From NCBI RefSeq assembly GCF_030553055.1, contig NZ_CP130713.1:4216001-4280000 (forward strand): a DNA stretch of 64,000 nt, in the 5' to 3' direction. The stretch is from Streptomyces sp. XD-27 (GTDB lineage: Bacteria > Actinomycetota > Actinomycetes > Streptomycetales > Streptomycetaceae). The position numbers were made by a program, and so were the translations under genes. The notes below the pieces were generated by a model. The model had not been told where the DNA came from. It did no database searches and worked only from the letters and a program-made list of their open reading frames with translations. Positions 1-28,681 of this stretch are shown one piece after another (the first letter of the stretch is position 1; every line of letters starts with the position of its first letter).

Positions 1-18827
<18,827 letters not shown>

Positions 18828-18828
<1 letters not shown>

Positions 18829-21800
18829 TGGCTGAACCGAACGATGCCGTCGTCGAGGCATTGCGAACCTCTCTCAAGGAGAACGAACGCCTGCGCGGCG
18901 TGAACGCCGAGCTGTCCGCGGCGGCACACGAGCCCATCGCGATCGTCGGCATGAGCTGCCGCTATCCCGGCGGAGTGCGCTCACCGGAGGACCTGTGGGA
19001 GCTGGTCGCCGCCGGGCGGGACGCCATCTCCGGCTTCCCGCGCAACCGCGGCTGGGACGTCGACGGTCTCTACGCGCCCGAGCCGGGCACCCACGGCAAG
19101 TCGTACGTACGAGAAGGCGGCTTCCTGTACGACGCGGACGAATTCGACCCGGCCTTCTTCGAGATCAGCCCGCGCGAGGCGATGGCGATCGAACCGCAGC
19201 AGCGCCTGCTGCTGCAGTCCTCGTGGGAGGCGATCGAGCGGGCCGGCATCGACCCGACGACGCTGCGCGGCAGCCGCACCGGAGTCTTCGTGGGGATCGC
19301 GCGCCAGGAGTACGGGCCGGCGCTGCACGAGTCACCGGAAGCGCTCGAGGGCTACCTGATGATGGGCACCTCGGTCGCGGTCGCCTCCGGGCGCATCTCC
19401 TACGTGTGGGGATTCGAAGGACCGGCCGTCACGATCGACACGGCGTGCTCGTCGTCGCTGGTGACGATGCACATGGCCGCGCAGGCGCTGCGCAACGGCG
19501 AGTGCTCGCTGGCCCTCGCGGGCGGCGCGACGGTCATGGCGATGCCCGGCGTGTTCATCGAGTTCAGCCGCCAGCGCGGTCTCGCGGCGGACGGGCGGTG
19601 CAAGGCGTTCGCCGAGGCGGCGGACGGCACGGCCTGGGGCGAGGGCGTGGGGCTGCTGCTCCTCGAGCGCCTCTCCGACGCGCGGAAGAACGGCCACCAG
19701 GTCCTCGCCGTCATACGCGGCTCGGCCGTCAACCAAGACGGCGCTTCCAACGGCCTGACCGCCCCCAACGGCCCCTCCCAGCAACGCGTCATCCGCCAGG
19801 CCCTGGCCAACGCGCGGCTGACGGCGGACCAGGTGGACGCCGTCGAGGCGCACGGCACGGGCACCACCCTCGGCGACCCCATCGAAGCGCAGGCGCTCCT
19901 CGCCACCTACGGCAAGGACCGGCCCGTTGACCGGCCGCTGTGGCTGGGGTCGGTGAAGTCGAACATCGGCCACCCGCAGTGCGCGGCGGGCGCGGCGGGC
20001 GTCATCAAGATGGTCATGGCCATGCGCCACGGCACCCTGCCGAAGACGCTGCACGTGGACGAGCCGACGTCGCATGTGGACTGGTCGGCCGGCGCGGTGG
20101 AACTCCTCGCCGACAAGCGGCCGTGGCCGCAGACCGACGACCGGCCCCGGCGGGCCGCGGTGTCGGCGTTCGGCGTGAGCGGCACCAACGCGCACCTGAT
20201 CCTCGAGCAGGCACCCGAGCAGGAGACCGCGCCCGAGCAGCCGACGGCGCCCGCCACCGTCGATCACGTGCCGGGCGGCACCGCCGGGCTGGTGCCGTGG
20301 GTCGTGTCGGCGCGGTCGGAGGACGGCTTGCGGGCCCAGGCGGAGCGACTGCGCGACTTCGCCGCCGCCGACGCGGGCCTGGACATCGCCGACGTCGGCT
20401 GGTCGCTGGTGTCGAGCCGGGCGCGGCTTGAGCACCGCGCGGTGGTCATCGGCCGTGACCGGGACGAGTTGCTGAGCGGTCTCGCGTCGTTGAGCGACGG
20501 CGCGGAGTCCGCCCGGGTGGCGCGTGGCGTCGCGGGCAGACTCGGCGCTTCCGCCTTCATGTTCCCGGGGCAGGGCGCGGGCTGGGCCGGTGTGGCCCGG
20601 CAGATGTACGACGCCTTCCCCGTCTTCGCGCAGAGCCTCGACGAGGTCTGCGCACGCTTCGACACCCACCTGCCCTACGAGCTGAAGCCCCTGCTCCTCG
20701 CCGACGCGCTCGCGGAGGACCAGGCCCAGCGAACCGACATCGCACAGCCCGCCCTCTTCGCCCTGCAAGTCAGCCTGTACCGGCTCATGACGCGGTACTG
20801 CCCGCGGCCGGACCGCCTGATCGGCCACTCGGTCGGCGAGATCACCGCCGCCCACGTGTCCGGCGCCCTCGACCTGGACGGCGCGACCAGGCTCGTGGCC
20901 GCTCGCGGACGGGTCATGCAGACGGTCACCGAGCGGGGCGCCATGCTGGCGGTGCGCGCCTCGCGAGACGAGGTGAGCGCCCTGCTCGGCCCGTACGACC
21001 GCATCGGCGTCGCGGCGGTCAACGGTCCGGAGTCGGTGGTGGTCTCGGGCGCCCGCGACGAGGTCCTCGCACTCCGGGACCGGCTCGTCGCCGACGGCAC
21101 GCAGGCGAAACCACTGAAGGTGGACCACGCCTTCCACTCCCCGCTCATGGACCCGATCCTGGACGAGTTCGCGGCGTCGATCGACGCTCTCCCCGCGGGC
21201 GAGACGACGATCCCGGTCGTCTCCACGAGGCTGGGCCGCGAGGCCACGCTGGCGGAGCTGACGTCCGTCGAGCACTGGGTGAACCACGTCCGCGAACCCG
21301 TCCGCTTCTTCGACGCGGTGGAGCACGCCCGTGCGGCCGGTGCCCGCGTCTTCCTCGAAGTGGGCCCCGGATCGGCACTCGCGAGCATCACCAAAGAGGC
21401 CTTCGCCAGCGAGGGCGTGGACGACGCGGTGGTCCTCTCGGCGTCGCGGCGGGACCGCGAGGCACCGGAGGCCCTCATCGGCGCGCTGGCCCAACTCCAC
21501 GTCCGGGGCGGGTCCGTGGACTGGGACGCCCTGTTCGGGACACGCCGACGGGTGGATCTTCCGACGTACGCGTTCGAGCGGCAGCGCTACTGGCTGGACC
21601 CCTCGGCCGCCGCGGGCGCCGCGGACGTGGCCTCCGCCGGTCTCTCGGCCCCGCAGCACCCGCTGCTCGGTGCCGTGGTGGACCACCCCGGCACCGGCGA
21701 GGTGGTGTTCACCGACCGGTGGTCCCTGCACACCCACGACTGGCTGGCCGACCACGCCGTGTTCGGCGCGGTCGTCGTACCGGGAACGGCCTACCTGGAC

Positions 21801-24800
21801 CTGGCGCTCTGGGCGGGCGACTCCGTCGGGTGCGCGGCGATCGAGGAACTCTCCTTGGAAGTTCCCCTGATCCTGCCCGGCACGGGTGACGTGCAGGTGA
21901 GGGTCGTCGTCGGCGCGGCGGACGAGACGGGCCACCGCTCCCTGGACGTGTACTCGCGCTCCGGCGACGACGGCCGGACGGTGGGCGGCTGGACCCGGCA
22001 CGCGACGGGCAGCCTGGCACCGGACGCACCGCGACCGGCCGAGCGGACCGAAGACGCGCGCTCACTCGCCGCATGGCCACCGGCCGGGGCGAAGCAGCTC
22101 GCCATCGACGGCTTCTACGACTCCCTCGCGGACACCGGCTTCGACTACGGTCCGACCTTCCGCGGGCTGCGAGAGGTGTGGCAGCACGGCGACGACCTCT
22201 ACGTCCTTGCCGCACTGCCCACGACCCACGACGTGTCCGCCGACGGGTTCGCGCTGCATCCGGCGCTGATCGACTCGGTGCTCCACGCGGTGGCGGTCGG
22301 CGGCGTCCTCGACGTGACCGACGGCCAGGGCTGGATGCCGTTCTCGTGGTCCGGGGTGGACCTGACCGGGCAGTGCGGCCCGAGCGTGCGGGTCCGCATG
22401 ACCCCGGCGGGCGAAGGCGTCGTGTCCTTGACGATCGCCGACGAACACGGCCGCGACATCGCGCACGTCGCGGCCCTGACGTTCCGACCGGCAGGCCCCG
22501 AGCACCTGCGCTCGGCACGAGGCGGGCACCAGCGATCGCTGTACGAACTGCGATGGCTCCCCCTCCAGCGGGGCACACGAGAAACCCACCGCGGACAGTG
22601 GGGCGTTCTCGGCGCCCGGGACGGCCTGGCCTCCCGGCTCTCCACGGCGGTGCCGTACGCGTCCCTGGACGACGTCCTCCAAGGCGAGGTCCCCCGGCAC
22701 GTCGTCCTGTGCCTGGACGACTTCGTCACCGCGGGCACCGACCCGCTCGCCGAGGTCACCGACGCGGACACGCGCGTCCTCGACTGCGTCCAGCGGTTCC
22801 TCGCCGAGGAGCGGCTCTCCGGATCCACGCTGGTGGTGCTGACCCGGCTGGCCCTCGACACCGGCGGTGGGGAGAGCGTCGAAAGCCTCCCCGGCGCGTC
22901 CGTGTGGGGCCTGATCCGGTCCGCCCAGACAGAACACCCCGGCAGGTTCCGGCTGGTGGACATCGACGACGACGAGACGTCCTGGGCGTGCTTCCCCGAC
23001 GTGCTCACCCTCGGCGATGAACAACTGGCGCTGCGCGGCGGCACGTACCTCATCCCGCGCATGGCACCGGCCGCACCCGCCGACCACCAGATCGAGCCGC
23101 CCCCCACCGGCGCTCACCGCCTCGGCATCCCGGTCAAGGGCACGCTGGAGAACCTGACCTGGGTGCCGTGCCCCGAGGTGCTCGAGCCCCTGACGAGCGG
23201 GCAGGTCCGCATCGCCGTGCAGGCCGCCGGGCTCAACTTCCGGGACGTCACGATCGCCCTCGGCCTGGTGGAGCGGACCGCCTTCGGCGCCGGAATCGGC
23301 AGTGAAGGAGCCGGAACGGTCCTCGAGGTGGCCGACGACGTCACCGGTCTTGCGCCGGGCGACCGGGTCATGGGCGCGTTCTCCGGCGCCTTCGGGCGCG
23401 TGGCCGTGACCGATCAGCGCCTGCTCGTGCCCATCCCCGACCGATGGAGCCACGCCGAAGCGGCATCCGTGCCGAGCGCCTTCCTCACCGCCTACCACGC
23501 GCTCTTCCACGTGGTGAAGCTCGAAAAGGGCCAGCGCATCCTCATCCACGCCGCGGCAGGCGGCGTCGGCATGGCCGCCGTCCAACTGGCCAAGCACGTC
23601 GGCGCCGAGATCTACGCGACCGCGAGCCCGGCCAAGTGGCCCGCCCTGCGCGCCCTCGGCCTGGACGACGAACACCTGGCGTCGTCGCGGGACCTGGAAT
23701 TCGAGGACAAGTTCCGCGCCACCTCGGACGGCCGCGGCGTCGATGTCGTCCTGAACTCCCTCGCGCACGGATTCGTCGACGCCTCGCTGAGGCTGCTCCC
23801 CAACGGCGGGCACTTCATCGAGATGGGCAAGACCGACATCCGCGCCCCCCAGCAGGTGGCGGCCGACCACCCCGGAGTCGACTACCAGGCCTTCGACCTC
23901 TCCGAAGAAGACCTGGACGCGACCCACGAGCGGCTCCGAGCCCTCATGGAACTCTTCGCCGACGGGCGGATCCACCTGAACCCCCTCTCCGTACGGAGCA
24001 TCCGCGACGCGCGCAAGGCGTTCCGCGACATGAGCCAGGGCCGCCACGTCGGCAAGCTGGTCCTCGAGGTCGGCGACGCCTTCGGCGGCGGCACCGTCCT
24101 TGTCACCGGCGGGACCGGGGGAGTGGGCGCGCTGGTGGCACGGCACCTCGTCGCCGAACACGGTGTGCGGAGCCTGGTCCTCGCCAGCCGTAGCGGAACG
24201 GCGGCCGACGGGGCTCCCGAGCTGGTCTCGGACCTGGAAGGGGCAGGCGCGACGGTCACGGTCGTGGCCTGCGACGTCGCGGACCGGGCCGCCGTCGCGG
24301 ACCTGCTCGCGGACCTGCCTCGGCAGCACCCGCTGACGGCGGTCGTGCACGCGGCGGGCACGCTCGCCGACGGCACCGTCGAGTCACTGACCGCCGAGAG
24401 CCTCGAACGCGTGCTGCGGGCCAAGGTCGGCGGCGCGGTCAACCTGCACGAGCTGACCCGGGACCACACCCTGTCGGCGTTCATCCAGTTCTCCGCCCTC
24501 GCGGGCACGCTCGGCAGCGCGGGACAGGCGAACTACGCCGCGGCGAACACCTTCCTGGACGGTCTCGCGGCACAGCGCAGGGCGTCCGGCCTGGCCGGCA
24601 CGTCGCTGTGCTGGGGCTGGTGGGAGCAGCGCAGCGGCATGACCGCGGACCTGGACCAAGCCGCCCTCTCCCGGTCCCGGCGCCTCGGCGTCGCCGCGAT
24701 GCCGACGCCCGAAGCGCTGGCCCTGTTCGACTCGGCCCACGCGATCGGCACACCCGTACTCATCCCGGCCCGGATGGACCTGGCCGCGCTGCGCAACATG

Positions 24801-25405
24801 ACCGGCGACGAACTGCCGCCCCTGCTGCGCGACCTCGTCGACGGCGGCCGTCCACCCCGTGGCCGGACGAGCACCACCGGCGACAGCGGCCCCTCGGCCT
24901 GGCCACCCTGCCACAGGACGAGGCGGCGGCAGTTGCCCTCACGTGGGTCCGCGAACAGGCCGCCATCGTGCTCGGACACCCCACCAGCGAGGGCGTCGAC
25001 GCCGACCAGGCGTTCACCCACCTCGGATTCGACTCGCTGACCGCGGTCGAACTGTGCAACCGCCTGGCTTCCTCGACCGGACTGCGCCTGCCGTCCACGC
25101 TCGTCTTCAGCTACCCCACACCCCGCGAGCTGAGCCAGCACATCTGCGGTCTGCTGCGTCCGGCAGCGGACCCGCAGGCGGCCGATGACGCGCGGATCCG
25201 AGACGTACTACGGACCGTCTCGATCGAAAGCCTGCGCAACGCGGGCCTATTGGAACGGGTCCTGGCGTGCGCCGACCCGTCTCCCACGGGCACCCACGGA
25301 CCCGCGCCCGACGCGGCCCCCGACGCGGGCACGGGCGCGGACGAACTGGGGGACCTGGACCTGGAAGCACTGGTCGATCTGGCTCTGGACGAGAGGGACA
25401 AGTGA
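18828..25405 (+). CDS. Modular type I polyketide synthase B: module 5, frame-broken between KR and ACP
   Basis: Single-module PKS. ATG at 18828 is chosen because GGAGG at 18818-18822 sits 5 nt upstream; an in-frame ATG at 18825 overlaps the PKS A stop and is equally readable. The N terminus ([20 protein letters not shown]) is a coiled-coil docking element that should receive the PKS A tail. Domains: KS, AT (GHSVG and HAFH, malonyl type), DH, ER, KR, then ACP (GFDSL) and a C-terminal docking tail ([13 protein letters not shown]). The frame used from 18828 runs to a stop at 25040, inside the ACP region, whereas the ACP and tail lie one frame back and end at 25403-25405. A single missing base around 24843-24900 would restore one protein of about 2190 residues. 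Either this is a sequence error, a real mutation, or a slippage site. KR5 also has Ala at the catalytic Ser position. Confidence 0.9.
18930..25150 (+). other. PKS module 5: KS-AT(malonyl)-DH-ER-KR-(frame break)-ACP
   Basis: KS about 18930-20215 with DTACSSS, HGTGT and KSNIGH; AT about 20550-21600, the only malonyl-type AT in the window; DH about 21655-22500 with canonical HxxxGxxxxP and [12 protein letters not shown] about 23115-24075 with intact GGVG and NSLA loops; KR about 24085-24780; ACP about 24930-25150. Expected full reduction, but KR5 reads FSALAG where the catalytic Ser (13 residues before the Tyr) is Ala, which could block the whole reductive loop. Confidence 0.88.
24843..24900 (+). 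other. Reading-frame break in PKS B between KR5 and ACP5
   Basis: Upstream of this interval PKS homology lies in the frame of codons starting at positions divisible by 3; downstream it lies in the frame one base earlier. A run of four C at 24890-24893 is a natural place for one lost base: restoring a fifth C would give a continuous Gly-Pro-Leu-Gly-Leu-Ala linker into the ACP. The exact point cannot be fixed because both frames read as plausible linker here. Slippage of a CCC codon back by one base on the same run would also bridge the frames. Confidence 0.85.
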
Positions 25406-25406
25406 C

Positions 25407-28400
25407 ATGAACAACCCGCCGGATCACACGACGCAGGGCTCGGACCGGGTCCAGCGGGCGCTCCGCACACTGCTGGAGGAGCGCGACCGCCTCCGCCAGG
25501 AGAACGACGCCCTGAAGGCCGGCCGCGGCGAGCCGATCGCCGTCGTGGCCATGGCCTGCCGCTACCCCGGAGGCGTGTCGTCCCCCGAACAACTGTGGGA
25601 GGTGATCCGCGACGGCCGGGACGTCGTGGACGAGCTCCCGCAGGACCGCGGCTGGCGAGACGTGTACGACCCGGACCCCGACACCGTCGGCAGCGCGTAC
25701 ACGCGTCAGGGCGGCTTCCTGACGGACGTGGCCGGTTTCGACACGGACTTCTTCGGCATCAGTCCGCGTGAGGCGCTGGCGATGGACCCCCAGCAGCGGC
25801 TGCTCCTCGAGACGTCGTGGGAGGTCTTCGAGCGGGCCGGCATCGTTCCCGCAGGTGTGCGCGGCGCCGACGTCGGTGTCTTCACCGGAATCAGCTCGCC
25901 CGAGTACGGGGCCCGCTTCCTGGAGACCAGCGGGCACGACCTGGAGGGCTACCTGCTGTACGGCAGCACCCTGAGCATCGCCTCCGGCCGGGTGGCGTAC
26001 CAGATGGGATTCACCGGGCCCGCGGTGTCGTTGGACACGGCGTGCTCGTCGTCGCTGGTGGCCCTGCACCTGGCGGTGCAGTCACTGCGTTCGGGCGAGT
26101 GCTCGCTCGCGCTGGCCGGCGGGGTCTCGGTGATGTCGACCCCCTCGATCCTCGTGGAGTTCTCCCGGCAGCGCGCGCTGTCGGCCGACGGCCGCTGCAA
26201 GGCCTTCGCCGACGGAGCCGACGGGACCGGCTGGGCCGAGGGCGCGGGTGTGCTGCTCCTTGAGCGGTTGTCCGACGCCCGCAGCAACGGCCACCCGGTC
26301 CTTGCCGTCCTGCGTGGTTCCGCGGTGAACCAGGACGGCGCCAGCAACGGCCTGACCGCCCCCAACGGCCGCGCCCAGGAGAGGGTGATTCGCAGGGCAC
26401 TGGCGAACGCGGGCGTCGCGGCCAGCGAGGTGGACGCGGTCGAGGCCCACGGCACCGGAACCGCGCTGGGCGATCCCATCGAGGCCGGTGCGCTCCTTGC
26501 CACCTACGGCCAGGACCGGCCGCAGGACCGGCCGCTGTGGCTGGGGTCCGTGAAGTCGAACATGGGTCACGCCCAGGCGGCCTCGGGCGTCGCTGGCGTG
26601 ATCAAGATGGTGATGGCCCTGCGGCACGGGGTGCTGCCCCGCACGCTGCACGTGGACGCGCCGTCCCCGCACGTGGACTGGGCGTCGGGTGCGGTGGAGC
26701 TGCTGACCGAGGCACAGCCCTGGCCGGACGCGGGCCGCCCGCGCCGCGCTGCTGTCTCCTCCTTCGGTATCAGCGGGACCAACGCGCACGTGGTGCTTGA
26801 GCAGGCCCCGGAGGGCGGGGACGCCGCTGGCGCGGACGTGCCGGGTCCGGCGGTGGCGGCGGACGGGCCGGTGGCGGCGGATGGGCCGGTGCCGTGGCTG
26901 GTGTCGGGTAAGAGTGCGGCGGCGTTGGGGGCGCAGGCGGGGCGGTTGGCGGGCTTCGTGGCCGCCGGTGCGGACCTGTCGGCGGCTGATGTGGGGTTGT
27001 CGCTGGCGGTGTCGCGGTCGGCGTTCGACCACCGGGCGGTGGTGATCGGCCGCGAACTGGCCGACTTCGAGGCCGCGTTGGCGGAACTGGCCGTCGGGGA
27101 ACTGCCGCCGGGCGCGGTGACCGGCGCGGTGACCGCCGAGCCCGGCAAGACCGTGTTCGTCTTCCCCGGCCAGGGATCGCAGTGGCGGGGAATGGCCGTG
27201 GAGTTGGCCGACTCCTCACCGGTGTTCGCGGACCGGTTGGCGCAGTGCGCGGACGCCATCGAGGCGCATGTGGACTGGCGCGTGCTCGATGTGCTGCGGG
27301 AGGTGGAAGGGGCACCGTCGCTGGAACGGATCGAGGTCGTACAGCCGGTGCTGTTCGCCGTGATGGTGTCGCTGGCGGCGCTGTGGCAGGCCTGCGGGGT
27401 GGTACCGGCGGCGGTCGTCGGACACTCGCAAGGGGAGATCGCCGCCGCGTGCGTGTCGGGGGCGCTGTCGCTGGAAGACGCGGCGCGGATCGTCGTGCTG
27501 CGGTCGCAGTTGTTCGCGGACGAGCTGGTGGGCCAGGGCGCGGTGGCGTCGGTGGCGCTGTCGCGGGCGGACGTCGAGGCCCGACTGGACGCGTACGGGG
27601 ACCAGTTGTCGGTCGCGGGGATCAACGGGCCCCGAGCGGTGACCGTCGCCGGTGAGGTCGAGGCCCTGGAGAAGCTCGTCGCGGGCCTGGAAGCGGAAGG
27701 CGTGCGGGCCCGAGTGGTACCGGCCACCGTGGCTTCGCACTGCGTTCAGGTGGACCGGCTGCGCGAACGAATCCTCGACCTGCTCGGCTTCGTCGAGCCG
27801 CGCGCCGGATCGGTGCCGCTGTACTCCACCGTCACCGGCCAGGTCATGGACGGATCGGAGCTGAATGCCGCGTACTGGTTCGAGAACTGCCGTCGCCCGG
27901 TGGCCTTCGAACCGGTGGTGCGGTCGCTGCTCGTCGACGGATTCCGCGTCTTCGTCGAGTCCAGCGCCCACCCCGTGCTGACACTGGGCCTCGTCGACAC
28001 CGCCGACGACGCCGGGACCGAGGTCGTGGCGGTGGGCACCCTGCGCCGGGGCGAGGGCGGTCTTGAACGGTTCCACGCCTCCCTCGGTGAGGCGTGGACA
28101 CAAGGCGTGGACGTCGACTGGCCGGTGGTGTTCCAGAGCCGGGCGGCACGCGTCGTCGACCTGCCGACCTACGCCTTCCAGCACCAGCGGTACTGGCTGA
28201 ACGCCCCCTCGCACCCAGCCGTGACGGTGGAAACACCCCCGACGGAGCTGCCCACCGACGACGACCACCTCGTCCTACTGCCGGACAAGATCGCCGGACT
28301 CCCCGACAGCGACGCCGAGGCACTCGTCCTTGACCACGTCCTTAAGAAGGTCGCCGTCGTCCTCGGCCGACCCACCGCCGAGACGCTCGACCCCGACCAG

Positions 28401-28568
28401 AAGTTCGGGGACATCGGATTCGACTCGATGCTGTCGGTGGAGCTGAGCAAACGCCTGTCCGCGGCGACCGGACTCAAGCTGAGGGCGAACGTGGTGCTGA
28501 AGTACCCGACACCAAAACTGATCAGCGTGCACCTCATGTCCTCGATGGCCCGCCGCGATCCGCGGTAG
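25407..28568 (+). CDS. Modular type I polyketide synthase C: module 6, last PKS module, no thioesterase
   Basis: Single-module PKS of 1053 residues. ATG at 25407 lies one base after the PKS B stop, so the genes are coupled; the upstream purine run (GAGAGG near 25391) is a weak ribosome site. The N-terminal helix ([20 protein letters not shown]) is a docking coiled coil. KS about 25535-26810 with DTACSSS, HGTGT and KSNMGH; AT about 27140-28200 with GHSQG and VASH, a methylmalonyl-type variant; ACP about 28310-28540 with GFDSM. There is no KR, so a beta-keto group remains. The protein stops about 30 residues after the ACP core. It has neither a TE nor the C-terminal docking tail seen on PKS A and B, which is unusual for the end of an assembly line. 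Its KS-AT linker and AT tail resemble module 2 at DNA level. Confidence 0.97.
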   Translation: MNNPPDHTTQGSDRVQRALRTLLEERDRLRQENDALKAGRGEPIAVVAMACRYPGGVSSPEQLWEVIRDGRDVVDELPQDRGWRDVYDPDPDTVGSAYTRQGGFLTDVAGFDTDFFGISPREALAMDPQQRLLLETSWEVFERAGIVPAGVRGADVGVFTGISSPEYGARFLETSGHDLEGYLLYGSTLSIASGRVAYQMGFTGPAVSLDTACSSSLVALHLAVQSLRSGECSLALAGGVSVMSTPSILVEFSRQRALSADGRCKAFADGADGTGWAEGAGVLLLERLSDARSNGHPVLAVLRGSAVNQDGASNGLTAPNGRAQERVIRRALANAGVAASEVDAVEAHGTGTALGDPIEAGALLATYGQDRPQDRPLWLGSVKSNMGHAQAASGVAGVIKMVMALRHGVLPRTLHVDAPSPHVDWASGAVELLTEAQPWPDAGRPRRAAVSSFGISGTNAHVVLEQAPEGGDAAGADVPGPAVAADGPVAADGPVPWLVSGKSAAALGAQAGRLAGFVAAGADLSAADVGLSLAVSRSAFDHRAVVIGRELADFEAALAELAVGELPPGAVTGAVTAEPGKTVFVFPGQGSQWRGMAVELADSSPVFADRLAQCADAIEAHVDWRVLDVLREVEGAPSLERIEVVQPVLFAVMVSLAALWQACGVVPAAVVGHSQGEIAAACVSGALSLEDAARIVVLRSQLFADELVGQGAVASVALSRADVEARLDAYGDQLSVAGINGPRAVTVAGEVEALEKLVAGLEAEGVRARVVPATVASHCVQVDRLRERILDLLGFVEPRAGSVPLYSTVTGQVMDGSELNAAYWFENCRRPVAFEPVVRSLLVDGFRVFVESSAHPVLTLGLVDTADDAGTEVVAVGTLRRGEGGLERFHASLGEAWTQGVDVDWPVVFQSRAARVVDLPTYAFQHQRYWLNAPSHPAVTVETPPTELPTDDDHLVLLPDKIAGLPDSDAEALVLDHVLKKVAVVLGRPTAETLDPDQKFGDIGFDSMLSVELSKRLSAATGLKLRANVVLKYPTPKLISVHLMSSMARRDPR
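25530..28540 (+). other. PKS module 6: KS-AT(methylmalonyl-like, VASH)-ACP
   Basis: Same KS-AT-ACP layout as module 2. The AT core is not one of the homogenised copies of PKS A: its recognition motif is VASH rather than YASH, and its GHSQG context ([10 protein letters not shown]) differs. Specificity is therefore called methylmalonyl-like with moderate certainty. Confidence 0.85.
26884..27072 (+). repeat. KS-AT linker repeat, module 6 copy (189 bp)
   Basis: Partner of 6908-7096. Links the two KS-AT-ACP modules of the cluster by descent or recombination. Confidence 0.92.
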
Positions 28569-28604
28569 TCGCCCCGAGCTCCGGGGCCCCGCACCTCGCC
28601 GTAC

Positions 28605-28620
28605 GTCCCGCCGGCGGGAC
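28605..28620. terminator. 16-bp perfect palindrome between PKS C and the NRPS gene
   Basis: GTCCCGCCGGCGGGAC is a perfect palindrome in the 113-bp gap after PKS C. A looser CCCCG/CGGGG pair lies just upstream (about 28572-28586). No T-tract follows, as is common in Streptomyces. It may attenuate or end the PKS transcript before the NRPS gene; the role is inferred from structure and position only. Confidence 0.4.
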
Positions 28621-28681
28621 ACCGCAAGGCCGACCGCGGCCCGTCCCGACCCGGCACCCCACTGTCTTGACCGGCTGATCC

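Noticed and set aside
24608..25405. Stand-alone ACP gene after PKS B
   Set aside because: The frame holding the ACP has no ribosome site, and its upstream part is out-of-frame KR sequence. The ACP is better explained as the displaced end of PKS B.
27700..27760. AT6 as an ethylmalonyl- or methoxymalonyl-specific domain because of VASH
   Set aside because: VASH is, to my knowledge, an accepted variant of the methylmalonyl motif; ethylmalonyl types usually show a Gly (AGH).
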